Origin: Aradus depressus
Lineage: Eukaryota > Arthropoda > Insecta > Hemiptera > Aradidae
DNA: 64,000 nt
Assembly (NCBI GenBank): GCA_963662175.1
Contig: OY759221.1
Span: 16,396,027-16,460,026, forward strand
Direction: 5' to 3'
Within the stretch, counting starts at the first letter, position 1. Every line of letters begins with the position of its first letter. The translations under genes were made by a program, and so were the position numbers. Below are positions 33,521-44,727 of this stretch, one piece after another. The notes beneath the pieces are model-generated. The model was not told the DNA's origin and did not search any database. It saw only the letters and a program-made list of their open reading frames with translations.

Positions 33521-34472
33521 ATAAACTTAAAAAAATTATAAAATAATTCCAGAGTAAATGCCTGAAAATAAAGTAAATGAACCGTGTCTAAAATTTAAAA
33601 CAATTAAATTCAGTGAACCTTTTTATATGATAGAAGGACAATTACACTTAATATCCAATTTGTTAAAAATGTAACCTGTTGTATTTTATTAAAACAAATA
33701 TTGTTATAAAGTTATAACAATTATAGTTATAAACAATTACTATTTCTTAACACTAATAAGTGAACAATTATTTATGATGATTTATCACCTATTTGCCTTT
33801 CCTTGCTGGAATTTGTGACTTTGTCGGCCTCTCAAAGGACCTACAAAAAGAAATTACTCTGAGAATTGAGTTTCATATAGCTGGCGAATCCAAGTTAGTA
33901 TAGTTAATCAAATAACCCCAAGAACCGTTGTTACAATATATATCGTTTCGTTTTAAAATTTTATATTTAAATTCAAAAACCACCTAAGGAAGGAACCTAC
34001 TAATTTTCCGTGAAATCTTCAGATCAGAGGGGCACTCGACTCTAAAACGTAATAACTACGGATGTAATAAATTTATCGAAACAAATACTCTATTAATTTT
34101 TAGCCCAAACGGTCTAGCTGGGGAAGTACATGGCTAGTGATTCACTGATGACTTTATTTGTTTCGGGGATTTTTTTTTGATTTTTTTCGGTGGGAGGAAG
34201 AATGATGTGACAGAACAGTGACAAAGTCAAGTTGGGGTGTCACTGAAGACAGACAGTCTGTCATGATCCTCACCTCCAGGGAGCCAGCTGGGATATTTGG
34301 TGAAAACCCGTCTTTGGTCCACATTCTACACCTCCTGTGGCAAGAAAAAAAAGTGTGAATCACCGAAAATGTACTTCCCCAGAACGAAATAAAAACAGTT
34401 TGCGCTGATATTTAATAGTTGACTTACATACGGGCTCCAAAATCCTCATACTAAATTGTGTGTCAAATTTAT
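33521..34472. other. Spacer with family B pieces; unassigned GC-rich block
   Basis: Family B fragments lie at 33840-34135 (ending tagctggggaagtacatgg) and 34370-34470. A GC-richer block at 34190-34345 has a minus frame that reads GSLEVRIMTDCLSSVTPQ. It could be a small exon or a transposon scrap, but I cannot assign it. Confidence 0.35.
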
Positions 34473-34474
34473 TA

Positions 34475-35294
34475 CAGTAGAATCCCAATAATTCGTATGG
34501 TCAAGGGACTGACGGTTTGATACGAATTATCGGGATTACAAAATAAAAAAAATTAAAAACGTATTAATGCAAATATGTATGTATTAAGAAGGATGTACAA
34601 TGTGTTATGAATAAAAACTATGCAATAAACAGTGTTTTATACTAAACTATACAATAAACAATACCTGCAATAAAACATATGTACAAATGTTCTAGATTAA
34701 ATAAACACCAATCAAACATTTGTTTGAAAAAATGTTAGACAAGATCAATAAAATTGCTAAAACTTTCCCCCTCTCCTCTCCTCATTTCCTGAGTGAAAAT
34801 GATTACAATTACATGAGATGGACTTGAAAAATAGAATAAAACTTGTTTATTCAATATATATATTAAATAAACAAGTTTTATTCTATTTTTCAAGTCCATT
34901 TGAATTATTTCACAATATCTCTGCAATAATGTCAGTTTTCAATTACATGAGATTCCATAGAAAACGTCTCTCTCATTCGCTATCCCCTTTGGTTCTGTAG
35001 GAATCACGTGATTTCCTAGAAAACATTTATCTCGCACTCATTCTGCTCTCTCGTCTCCCACTGTCCTCTCTCCCCCTCTTGATAACAGTAAGAGTTAACG
35101 AGGTTTTTAAGCTGGAAATACGAATTATAAGACGTTTTAAGTGACCTCGAGCATAAAAATAATACGAATTACCGAAGGGTCCGAAATGCATTGTTTTTAT
35201 ACCATTTATCGGGATTTTCTCTGGGTACCGGCAAATTTGTACGAATTAGCTGGAAATACGAATAATCGGGATACGAAATATCGGGATTCCACTG
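34475..35294. mobile_element. pogo/Tigger-like (Tc1/mariner superfamily) non-autonomous transposon
   Basis: Terminal inverted repeats start CAGTAGAATCCCAATAATTC (34475) and, read inward from the right, CAGTGGAATCCCGATATTTC (35294). They are flanked by a TA duplication at 34473-34474 and 35295-35296. The CAGTnGAATCCC start and TA target are typical of pogo-type elements. The 820-bp interior has no transposase and contains an unrelated perfect hairpin at 34818-34899. Extra TIR-like phrases (tacgaatta, cgggatac) lie just inside the right end. Confidence 0.85.
34818..34899. repeat. Near-perfect hairpin, ~33-bp arms
   Basis: Left arm atggacttgaaaaatagaat and on; the right arm (about 34866-34899) is its reverse complement, around a short AT-only loop (tcaatatatatattaaa). 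It sits near the middle of the pogo-like element, so that element contains an inverted duplication or captured foldback. Confidence 0.9.
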
Positions 35295-35295
35295 T

Positions 35296-35580
35296 AAATT
35301 GGCAGTTATTAGGGTTTTTTAGTTGAGCCCACCTCCCTTTCCTTCGGCCGATTCCGCTCAAAATTAATAAATGTCGTCCTTATGGAGTTTTGTATTCACA
35401 TATGAAATTTTATGTCGATACATACATGTGTTCACAGGCACAAAGACACACATATTTTTTTTTTCATATTTGGAATTTGGAGGTCGGAAAACATGAAATT
35501 CCTTGAAAACTCCGCACCGAATTTCCTACCGATTACACAACATCCCCTATGCTTCGTATAGCTAGAGCAGTAAAAATAAT
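35296..35580 (+). repeat. Dispersed family B copy
   Basis: Shows the family B order: 'ccgattccgc' block, 'gaaattttatgtcgatacat', 'gtgttcacagg', a T-rich run, 'ggaggtcggaaaacatgaaa', 'ccgattacac' and 'cttcgtatagctagagcag' at the end. One of the most complete copies here. Confidence 0.75.
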
Positions 35581-35817
35581 GCTACTAAAATTTCAGTTCT
35601 TCCTTCTTTCCTATTAAACAAACATACGCAATGTTTAATTTACAAACTCAAAACTTAATTAGTAGGTACAACAAAAGTAAACATTTTTTTGCAATTATTG
35701 AATCCCTCTTCACCCTTTGGTCGATTTGGCTAAGAAACAATAGACATTGGTTCATTTTTTTCAAAATTTTTTGGATTAGATGGTCAGAAAACATGATATT
35801 TCGTTGGAAATTCAACA

Positions 35818-36070
35818 TCAACCGATAGCTCAGAGGTAGCGTGCTAGCCTTCAGAACTGAAGATGGTGGGTTCAAAACCCGGCCTTGGTTTTTTTATCTG
35901 GGAGGTGAAAAGATCTTGAGCACGCCGACCTTCGGATGGGACGTTAAGCGATACCGAAACCTGTGCGATGTCAGATACTCGTTAAAGATCCCTTCCACTG
36001 TAGAATCGGGCTCATGTCCACCAAAGCGACGAAAGCGTTTTGGTAGTAGGCGATAGTGAGTCATAATAAC
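35818..36070 (+). mobile_element. SINE, second subfamily
   Basis: The tRNA-like head has an A box (TAGCTCAGAGGTAGCG) and a B box (GGGTTCAAAACCC). The body is shorter than in the 24.4-kb copy and has 'gggaggtgaaaagatcttg' in place of the usual sequence. The 3' end has the shared 'tagtaggcgat...gagtcataa' block. Confidence 0.8.
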
Positions 36071-36189
36071 TTTTTTTTTAGATTACAAATAAGTATTCAC
36101 AACTGTAAATAATATATACAACAAATACATAAGAGTAAAATATGGCATCATCAAAATGTCAAGAGGGGAAAAATCACCCAGTGGTGACG

Positions 36190-36615
36190 TTCTCTAGGCT
36201 GAGTTCCACTCATATAACTCACTGGCGCTTAAGGCGTCGTTGGGGAATAGAGAGCACGGACTGGAGGATTATTGTGGGAACTCAGGGAGGAAAATAACTT
36301 TTTGTACCTGGATTTAGTTACTTCGGTGACTAGGGGAATGCTGACGTCATTATGAAGGGTCTTAAAAAAAAATAATAATAAAAAATAATAAATAAATAAA
36401 TTAAAAAAAAGTGTAAATAAACCGGAGAAGGTTACCGATATAAAAGGGTGATGTGACCGACCCAAAAAAAAAAAGTATGGGGTCTTGTTCATAACATTGT
36501 AAGGAGCTTTGGCTATTTTACGATTGTACGAAGGTTTTTGGATTGAAGGGATTGGTTGGGCTGAGGTCCTTGGCGTAACCCCAGAGTTCAAGTCCATAAG
36601 TCTACATCAGTTTCA
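36190..36615 (-). mobile_element. Jockey-like LINE 3' fragment
   Basis: The minus strand reads a LELWGYAKDLSP-like stretch, then after an A/T-rich insertion (36363-36480) TLHNDVSIPLVTEVTKSRY, which matches LHNDLNIPFIPSVIKTRY of the LINE at 26633-27235. Ends with the same 3' block as 32190-32480. Frameshifted and dead. Confidence 0.75.
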
Positions 36616-36959
36616 TCATAAGTAGTTTTATTTATAACTATCAATAATTATTTTAAATTACTATTATCCCCTTAACAGATTTGCCAGCCTTTTCTCTATC
36701 TTGATGCCCTTCTAAAGTGCAATAACTTAATACCTCAAATTAGATTGGACAGTCATTATAAAATAAATAAAATAAAATAGCTTTATTGACATTCTTTTGG
36801 AACAAAAGCCTCTCCTTTTGGAGGTTTTGAGTCTACTGCTCTTTCAATAGAAGAAATCAGAAAAGCATATAACGATTGTTCCTAAATTAAATTAAATTAT
36901 TTGTTAAGTATAACTGTTACTTCTTGATTAAAAATAAAATAAAAATAAAACAAAATAGA
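36616..36959. other. A-rich spacer
   Basis: AT-rich sequence with AAAT/AAAAT-type simple repeat near 36930-36970, which may be the tail of the minus-strand LINE that follows. No coding motif. Confidence 0.45.
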
Positions 36960-37590
36960 ACAAAACAAAAGCAAAAAGTAAAAATGAGGGTTATTTCTTA
37001 AATACTACTGTTACACATTTGTTCCATCTTTCTCTGTTCCTGGCCACTGTGCACCATCCATCCCCTATTCTCTCCACTATCTCGTCCCTCCACCGCAGTC
37101 CTGGTCTTCCTTTTCCTCTTCTTCTGTCTCTAGGAATCCACTCCATGCAGACTTTAGCCCATCGTCCAGGATCCATCCTTGTAACATGCCCGGCCCATCT
37201 CAACTTCATCTAGTGTGCTTCCTTCTGGAGACTTCTTAGCCTCACCTTCCGTAGAACCTCGCTGTTTCTTATCCTGTCACTTATCTTTACTCCAAGCATG
37301 CTCCTCATCATCCTAAATTGGTTTACTTCCAGACGACGATCCAGCTTTTGTGTCAGCGACCAGGTCTATGCACCATATAGAATGGATGGATAGACGCAGC
37401 TCATCAGGATTTTGGCTTTCAGGTCAACTGCAATTTCTCCCTTAAGTATTTTTTTCAGAGACCAGTATTTTCTCCATCCTGCTCTAATTCTGCAGTTCAC
37501 CTCTTTCTCTGTTCGTGCTTGGAAAGTCAATGTTTGCCCCAGGTACCGGTATTCGTCCACATACTCTATCTCTTCTTTGTGAACTATTAC
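36960..37590 (-). mobile_element. RTE-like LINE C-terminal fragment with two stops
   Basis: The minus strand reads VDEYRYLGQTLTF, RIRAGWRKYWSLKKILK, SCVYPSILYGA then an in-frame stop, LDRRLEVNQFRMMRSMLG, a second stop (near 37211), then MKLRWAGHVTRMDPGRWAK and GRPGLRWRDEIVERIG. This is the same region of the same protein type as in 15447-16370 (WAGHVARMEEGRWAK), but diverged enough to be another family. The tail is A-rich. Not functional. Confidence 0.85.
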
Positions 37591-37599
37591 GGACAGTCA

Positions 37600-37910
37600 T
37601 TAACTATCATTATTATTTGGCTAATCCATGGCAACCTCATCAACAGGGTGAATGCCCCGGGGTGTGGCAAGTGTGCGGCCTGGCCTCTCACAGTAAGCCA
37701 ATTCCTGGAGGAGTGCCCTGGATATAAGGAAATACTAATGACCATGGGTTTACGAGCAGGAAACCTACATGAGATGACAACTCGTCTGTAGAAGCCGTCC
37801 TATCCACATTGAAGACGTAGTCACCTCATCGACCTCATTTATTCACTTGTATGGCGTCAAAAATCTAAGCCATTGAACGCAGACAAATAAAACTATTCTA
37901 TTCTTTAATA
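37600..37910 (+). mobile_element. LINE 3' end with zinc-binding-like C-terminus
   Basis: The plus strand reads VNAPGCGKCAAWPLTVSQ followed by FLEECPGY and a stop at 37789-37791. The C-x2-C...C pattern with an ECP motif is typical of the extreme C-terminus of Jockey/I-type LINE reverse transcriptases. A ~120-bp 3' UTR ends in 'aataaaactattctattct'. It abuts the minus-strand RTE fragment at 37590. Confidence 0.65.
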
Positions 37911-38869
37911 GTCTTAGTAACAGTTTGTAGCGTTCATTTTTGACATATTAGAAACCTTCACCTTTACTTCGTATTCACAAGGATAGAAATGTATGTTGGG
38001 ATACACAAGTGTTCGAGTGGAGAAGTTAGATTTAATACAAGAGTCTGGGTGTTGTCATTCTGACAAACGACTCCAATTGTCTCTCCATTCACTCACATCT
38101 CTTCTCTCAATTCACTCTATTGTTAATTAACTCTCCTTTCTTCTCAAGACCATCTTCTTCAATATCCTCCTCATGTTTACACCCGCACAAGAGTAACGAC
38201 ACTCTGTCTCAGTATTAGAATCCCTTTCTCCTATTCCGCTCAATACGTGTGGAGCTTTCTTCACCCCTTCAATTCCTATCCAGCGTTTAATATTCCAAAA
38301 TTGACAATGAGGTGTTGTAATTTCCGTGTGCACTCTCCAGACAGTCAATTTCAGAGAGTGTTTGATGTAGAATTTCTCAATTCTCGTTCCTTTGAGCAGA
38401 ACTCTAGAGTTTCATACTCCCCGGATGGGACTGACAATGGTTTACAATTTGTGGTGAGGGCGATGTTGCGATCGCGTTTCTAATTTTAATGGTCAAATTT
38501 AAATCTCTGTCTTGTCTTTACAACATATTCGCTCAATGTCTGTCGTCTGCTAAGGTAGAGTATTATGTGATGTATAAAAATAATACACACATTGAAAAGA
38601 TTAAATTATAAACATTAACAAATTAATTGTAACTATTTTTATATAGAAAGCAAATTTCTATTTAAAACAAATGCTTGTCAAAAACAAAACACGGCCATCA
38701 GCTGTTTTTTTTGGGGGGGAGTGTGTGTGTAGAGAGTGTCGAGGCCTGGTTGAATGGCGACGGTTTGAGGATATTGATAGTGGTGTTTAGGCTTAAATTG
38801 TGATGAACTAAATAGGAGTGTATTGACGGTGAAATCGATCCAAAAAGAAGGTACTGATGTTTGTTTATA
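37911..38869. other. No gene seen
   Basis: Intron of the beat-like gene. No motif on either strand; frames overlap on both strands at 38127-38483 and are not convincing. Confidence 0.4.
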
Positions 38870-39390
38870 TGTACAGGATATATGCCCAGAAATATATAAC
38901 TTAAATTTTAGAGAATGGCTCAAAATATAAAACAAAAAGATTGAATTAGTGATAAGAATTTAGTTTTTAAGATTTTTTTTCTTTCGATTTTTGTTTGTTT
39001 CAATGTTTAGTTTTTAATTTTATTAATGTAGATTTAAGAAAATAAACCCAATATTTGTTCTCAAAAATTCTATTCTATTAATTTTCCATGTTGACCCAGT
39101 AAAACCATTTGAAACCTTTGGATTAGATTTAATATTTTTGTAAAATTTAGAAGACAAGATGGCATCTCCTTAGAAATCCAAATGAAAAGTTTGTTAATTG
39201 AATTTTTTTTAAATATACGTGCACTTTCTTCAAAAATGCACGTCTTGAATTTTTGATACTTTTTTAGGGCCCTTTTCGAAAAACTACTATAGAAATCAAA
39301 ATTTAGTAAAGGTAAAGAGATAAAATTACTACAGGAAATGTGGTAATTCTTATTGTTTATTATTATTATAATTATTTATTCATTTTGTTT
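38870..39390 (+). repeat. Dispersed family C, longer copy
   Basis: Aligns by eye with 46245-46700: 'atgtagatttaagaaaata', 'aatatttgttctc', 'gatggcatctcc', 'gcacgtcttgaa' and 'tttctacaggaaa'-type block, ending in TTATTA-rich tail. The 3' ~120 bp is what recurs at 14.6 and 22.3 kb. No coding seen. Confidence 0.7.
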
Positions 39391-39516
39391 ATTTAATTAT
39401 TATTATTTCATTATTATTAATCATTATTTATATTTTTATTTATTTATCATTTATTTAAGTTTAACACTTAAACCTTCTTAAGCCTCTCTTTTTTTTACCA
39501 CAATTAAGTTATTGTG

Positions 39517-39655
39517 ACGCATGCCTGGGCTTTAACTACGAGGTAATATGGACTCCACAATGGGAGTCCTAAATTTTATTCACCTAGGTTAGGGGATAAA
39601 ATCCTAAGGGTCTTGGCCAGACTTCAAACCCGCGATCTTGAGCTCAGTAGTCAAG
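39517..39655 (-). mobile_element. SINE with internal deletion
   Basis: Inverted SINE retaining its 3' body block (gcctgggctttaactacg) and the tRNA-like head (gaacc-type B box region and 'gatcttgagctcagtagtc') but missing ~200 bp of the middle. Confidence 0.75.
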
Positions 39656-39659
39656 AAAA

Positions 39660-39890
39660 CGGCCGATTTGGCTGACAGTCAATGGGTGTGGTTCTTATGG
39701 GGTTTTGGTAACACATATAAAATTTCGTTTCGATATATTCATTCTATCAGGAGTTATCGTGTTCACAGACACACAGACATTTTTTCCCCCTTATTTAGAA
39801 TCTAGAGGTCGGAAGACACGAAATTTCATTGAAAACTCCGCATCAGATTTTTGACTTTCCCTATAATTCGTATAGCTGGGAAGCAAGAAG
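39660..39890 (+). repeat. Dispersed family B copy
   Basis: Family phrases 'ggccgatttggctg', 'aaaatttcgtttcgatat', 'atcaggagttatcgtgttca', 'gaggtcggaagacacg' and 'attcgtatagctggg', ending 55 bp before the beat-like exon. Confidence 0.75.
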
Positions 39891-39945
39891 GAAAGATTAC
39901 TAATTAAAGTAAACGGAGATATTGAAAAATAAGACAATCACTTAC

Positions 39946-40151
39946 ATCCACTTGTAGATTGGGCCGTGGAAAGACTCTGGTGGGTGGAGACTCTTTAGGA
40001 ACGTATCGGTAGAACTCTTGGTCATCCTGGTAGAACTTGACAGAGTAAAGAGGAGCTCCCTCCAGGTCGTAGAGGCAGTCCAACTGGAGGTTCTCTCCTG
40101 CCCGGACAGCCACGGGACTCACCAGCCGAACCTCCTCCAGACACTCCACTC
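39946..40151 (-). CDS. Beat-like gene, exon for first half of Ig domain 1
   Basis: Acceptor ccttctgtag precedes 40151. The donor GTGGAT|GTAAGT is a near-consensus site ending the exon at 39946. It is 206 nt long, entering in phase 1 and leaving in phase 0. Translation: VECLEEVRLVSPVAVRAGE, then LDCLYDLEGAPLYSVKFYQ and EFYRYVPKESPPTRVFP. The C-LYDLEG-x-LYSVK-(W/F)Y and EFYRY-P-(K)E-PP phrases are hallmarks of Beat Ig1, and the cysteine of LDCLYD pairs with that of YKCEVS in the next exon. The conserved Ig tryptophan position is F (VKFYQ) where most Beats have W. Phase 1 entry implies an upstream signal-peptide exon, not found here. Confidence 0.9.
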
Positions 40152-40390
40152 CTACAGAAGGACAGAATAGACAAGAGTCAGCAACGAATATTAACATATG
40201 TTTATATTATTGGTAGTTTTCTATTAAAAAGGATAAAAAATAAAAAAAATAATAAAATATATGTGATGTGGTCATTTTTTTTCGGGTGTACCGCCCCCTA
40301 GGGGGGAATTAGGTCTTTGAATTCGCCAGTTGTAGGAACCAGCCACTCGCCGGGATGACCGCTTGAGTCCTCCAACCTACCTTATTGGCC
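40152..40390. other. Intron upstream of the Ig1 exon
   Basis: No leader exon is visible. A short unusual GC-rich piece lies at 40285-40380 (cgccccctaggggggaatta), unassigned. Confidence 0.4.
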
Positions 40391-40745
40391 AGGGTTGTCA
40401 ACTCCTAAAAATGTTTACCCCTAAGAACAAGTCGAAAAAAACTCTAAAATCCCCAAAAGTAATTGTTACCCCCCCCCCCCCCCAAAAAAAAATAATAATG
40501 AACAAAATGTTCATTATTTCAAAAAAAATGTCGGTTTCTTCTGAGGTTTCATGATGCGCCATTCCTTTGCAGAGAGAATCGGACCATCATAATACTAGCA
40601 GGTACTTCACTAGATGCCGCTTTTTTAAACTCATCAAAAAAATTCAAAATATTCATAATCCCCCAAAAATTACTCCTAAAAAAATCCCATTCCACATGTT
40701 CTACCCCTAAATTTAGGGGGGAAACCCCTAAGTTGGGGACCCCTC
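40391..40745. mobile_element. Candidate small transposon with imperfect inverted ends
   Basis: Left end CAGGGTTGTCAACTCCTAAA and right end (inverted) GGGGTCCCCAACTTAGGGG are imperfect TIRs of the CAGGG...CAA type seen in hAT elements. The interior holds a (C)16 run at 40470-40486. No TSD confirmed. Confidence 0.35.
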
Positions 40746-41318
40746 ATCATTTCGGAAATGCTAAAAACGTATTCAGGGGACAATGAAAAGCGTGATTCCA
40801 TTGAAAACTCGATCTTGGATTTTTGAACGATTACAATAGCAGCAGAGCCTCAGAAGAAAGAAGAACCCGTAAATTTGAAGAGTAATGTCGAACACAACTT
40901 GCCACGTGTTCGTTAACAACAACAAAAAAAAATCTTTGGCGTGTTATCTTGTGAGAAGTATGAGAAAAGAATGGGAGAAGTGTGGAGTCTTATAAATCTT
41001 GATTCGGCAGAGATGAAGAGGCCGTCCAAAACACGCGATATTTCTCAATATTCTTCATAGCAGCTTCAAGGTACTGGGATTTTCAAAATTCTCATCTCTC
41101 TTTCTTGAAATATACTACCCATCTAGCAAGAGATGAGCAAATAATGGTTCGTGGGCCAGATATGGTGCGCGGTATGAATTCGAAAACATGCAGAACAGAA
41201 AACTTTTTTTTTATGAAATCTTTAATTTTATTATTCAATTGTTTTCGCTCTCCCTCCAAAGCCAATCAACCGTTTGGGCCAAAACTCATCAAATTACTGA
41301 CCGATTACTTAACTTTCG
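40746..41318. other. Family E terminal fragment and spacer
   Basis: 40760-40840 repeats the family E phrase acgtattcaggggac...aactcgatct...cgattacaata. The remainder is unassigned. Confidence 0.5.
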
Positions 41319-41520
41319 CCGTCCTCCGGATGGGACGTTAAGCGATGGTCCCGAGCCTGTACGATGTCAGGTACTCCCCCTGCCCTAGGTGAATAAAAGT
41401 TTAGGGTAGGCAACATTTAGAACTACCACAGTAGATTCGAATCAGAGTGACGAAAGAGAGCTCTGGTAGAAGGCGATATGACCTAGTAGCTAAAGCCCGG
41501 GCATGAGTCATAATAACTAA
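41319..41520 (+). mobile_element. SINE, 5'-truncated
   Basis: Body blocks 'gggacgttaagcgatgg' and 'gatgtcaggtactc', with internal small deletions, ending 'gggcatgagtcataa'. No tRNA-like head. Confidence 0.8.
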
Positions 41521-42299
41521 CTAGATAATTTAGACACATATTAAAAAAACATGTGTGCAGTTCACACGCGGTAGAAGTGAAACCTTCAGAAAACGAAACT
41601 GCGAGAGAATGAGACGAATGATGTATCAGGAGTGGGATAATTATAGGGTTTATTTATTATAATATTGGTACCAAATTAAAAAATTATTTTATATTTTATT
41701 ATTCAAACTCCATGTTTTTAATTTCAACAAATGACACGAGTGGCTTATGGTAACTAAAGTATGAAATAAATGTTTCCTTAATAAGTTCTTAAAAGTCTAA
41801 AAAAATTCACAATTCCAAACTTTTTGGAGGGAGAGGAGGAGGCGATGGAATTTTTCATGATTATCTTTTTTGTGTCGCAAGACTAGAGAAGAAGCAACAT
41901 CGGCAACTTTTTTTCTCTTCACTTTCAGTTACAAGAAGTCCTTATGATATATATAGATAAGGCAATAGTGTCGCTTTTTCGGTTCATCGAGTTTCAAATC
42001 ACAACGGTGCTAAAGAAGTTTTCACTTCAAAAATTGTCACAGCTTTAGGTAAATTGAGAATAATTGAAAATTTTAATTCATTTTGTTATATCCATTTATT
42101 ATTTTGGGGTTGTGATTTATCAACCAGTATTGGAGAAAGTATCAGGTGGATAAATAATGCAAGCATTTAAATATTTAATTTTTCAATTTACTACTGAAGT
42201 CACTTTTAAATTGGAAATCCAATTGGAATTCGGTTGTACATGACATCTGAGATTAAAAAAATAAAATAATCGTCTGTGATTCACCGGATTTCGATAAAA
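41521..42299. other. No gene seen
   Basis: AT-rich with no recognised motif. Confidence 0.4.
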
Positions 42300-42437
42300 A
42301 TTCAACAACCAATCTTTCATCACATCCTATTTTTACTTCATCAGATGTACGAAGTACAAGAGAAGTTATGTAATCGGTAAAATTTTATGTTTTCCGATCT
42401 CTAGATTCCAAATATGAAAAAAAAAAAGCTACTTGTC
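42300..42437 (-). repeat. Dispersed family B terminal fragment
   Basis: Inverted family B end: 'gtacgaagtacaagag', 'gtaatcggtaaaattttatg', 'ttccgatctctagattcc', then an A run. Confidence 0.65.
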
Positions 42438-42560
42438 TACTCCCACAGTAGAGTCGGGCTCATGTCCACCAGAGTGACGAAAGAGCGCTCTGGTAGTAGG
42501 CGATATGACCTTTAACTAAGAGGCCCGGGCATGAGTCATAAAACCTAACCTAACCTATAG
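42438..42560 (+). mobile_element. SINE 3' end with AACCT tail
   Basis: Starts at 'ctcccacagtagagtcggg' and continues through 'ggtagtaggcgatatgacc' to a tail of AACCT repeats (aacctaacctaacctat). Strongly 5'-truncated. It follows the A-run of the family B fragment directly. Confidence 0.85.
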
Positions 42561-43429
42561 ATATATTTACATATATTTATTATTATTGATATTTATTATT
42601 ATTATTATTATTTATATATAATACAGAATAAAGCCTATAAACACACATTAAACTGTTTGAAAAGTATAATTGAACGGGTGTCTGGAAGAAGGGTCTATGT
42701 TAGGTTTCTCAAATTTTACAGGAGCGCAATTTTGAACTGAAACAATTGCAATATAATAAAAACCAGCTGAAAATGGAATCCATTGGAAAAAGACTGAAAA
42801 CTGAAAGACTTTTTTTATTTCAAAATTTATTGATTAATACAAAATGCTATATATACTACAAGTAGTAAGTGACTATTGTGAAGGTAACGATAGAATTGTA
42901 TTTATTTAATTATTATTTTAAATAATTGTCTTTATCACACTACTAAAGATAACATAGGCTCTTCTTTCACGTGACCTTCTCCGTTCGCGCCTTCAATAAT
43001 CAAGGTTCATGGCATCTAATGGCAGAGTATTGAACTTAAAACTAAGCAGGTGTTTGCTCCACATCACATGGGTCCTTCTTCCATGAAAAAACGGTTTTTC
43101 AAAAAATATCGACATAGGCCCTTCTTCCAGACACCCATTCAATTATACATTTGAAACATTTTAAGTAATCTCCACTAAAACGTGTAATGTCACAAAGTGT
43201 GTTATATCATTTTACTTGTGTTGCTTCAACACGTTTTACTGTTTATTGAATGCCATGAGTGTTGCTCTGAGACATTGAGAAAAGTGTTTTATACACTAAC
43301 AAGAGTAAATATTTTATTTTTGAACACGCTTATTAAAAATATTTTAACATACTAAGGACAAATTATACGTTTATGTGTGTAAAAACATATGTTGCACAAC
43401 ACACTTTGCAGTAAAAATTCGACGGTATA
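42561..43429. other. No gene seen
   Basis: AT-rich. The phrases around 42665-42710 (gtgtctggaagaagggtct) and 43105-43150 (aggcccttcttccagacacc) are inverted copies of each other, including 'ttcaattata' outside, so this ~480-bp span is probably another inverted-repeat element. Confidence 0.5.
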
Positions 43430-43900
43430 TTCAACGGAATTTTATGTTTTCCGACCTCCAAATTCCAAATTAAAAAAAAAAAAAAAATCTACATGTCTGT
43501 ATTTTTATGAACACGATAACTCCCTATAGAATAAATATATCAACATGAAATTTTATATGTGAATCCAGAACCCTCTAACGACTACATATATTGATTTTCA
43601 GCCAAATCGACTGAAAGGAAGGGAGGGAGGGAGAGAAGAAGGGCTCGACTTAAATACTCTAATAACTATCGTTATAATGAATGTATCGACACACAATTTC
43701 ACACATGAATTCAAAACCCAATAAGGGCGACACTTATTAATTTTCAGCAGAATCGACAGAAAGGAAGGAAGAGAAATCAGAGGGGACTCAACATAAAAAC
43801 CATAATAACTGTCGATGTAGTGATAATCGACACAAAATTTAGTATGAAGATTTAAGTTAGTCAACTATTGAATATTGGCGCAAATGGGGGAGCGAAAAGT
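43430..43900 (-). repeat. Dispersed family B, two tandem inverted iterations
   Basis: Inverted family B phrases occur twice with about 120-140 bp spacing: 'aataaatatatcaacatg' then 'gaatgtatcgacacacaat', each followed by 'ttttcagc...aatcgac' and a purine-rich 'aaaggaagggagg' block. This fits internal tandem growth of the family, as at 58.5-59.6 kb. Confidence 0.7.
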
Positions 43901-44159
43901 GTAGTGATTTGAGTACATTGCCCGTAATTCACATTAATCAACAATTTCTGTTTTAAATGAGCAATAGAATATTGTTAAAATATAGTGTACTTTCAAGAAA
44001 TATGGTAAATTTAAGGTTGACTGGTCACACAATATACAATTTGTATAAAGGGTCTGTACGTTTAAAAGCCACGTTCTAACGGAGAGGCGAGCAGGTTATG
44101 TAATACGAATATTGCAGAGGGTGTGAAAAGCACTGGACCGAAAGGACTGATTTGAATTT

Positions 44160-44372
44160 TCACCACCTATCTAGAGAGAGCCACTGGCTAGTGTGGCCAC
44201 TTGGAAAATCGCCACGCTCTGGGACACCTTCAACCATTCTCAATGAACGACCATTTAACGTAGAAGGAGAGACGATAAACTGACAGGCCCCATCCAGGAG
44301 ATCCCAGACCTCACCAGACAATAGACAAAGCTCCTGCTTATATATTAGATTGGGTATTAGAAACTTCATCAT
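44160..44372 (-). other. Unassigned open frame
   Basis: A 70-codon minus-strand frame (YKQELCLLSGEVWDLLDG and on) lies in a GC-richer block. Its composition looks more protein-like than its surroundings, but I recognise no family and see no convincing splice sites. Confidence 0.2.
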
Positions 44373-44727
44373 TTTTACGCAAGAGTAACTTCTAAAACTT
44401 TATTAAACAGACAATTATGAAGATAGTCTACATTATTCTCTAAATTATGACGTCACTAGGTACAATTAGTTATTGTGACTCAATTTGAGTAAATGAATGT
44501 ATTGTGATGTAAACAATTACACACATTATAATTATTAATACATATATTACAAAATCAATTATTATTATTTGTATAAAAAACAGCTGTTAGGAGTGAAGTA
44601 ACTTAATTAGTGAATAAATATACAAAGATGGACTAGTCGCATTTTGTTTTAAAACGAAATGTGAATAATCAATTAATGGAGAACAAATGCCGACGAACAG
44701 CTGTTTAAAATATAGGACAGTCTAGAG

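Noticed and set aside
34190..34345. Extra exon of the beat-like gene
   Set aside because: The block is GC-richer and lies in the large intron, but no frame shows Beat motifs and the known exon phases already join without it.
40363..40554. Short lysine/proline-rich frame
   Set aside because: Produced by a poly-C/poly-A tract in a candidate MITE.
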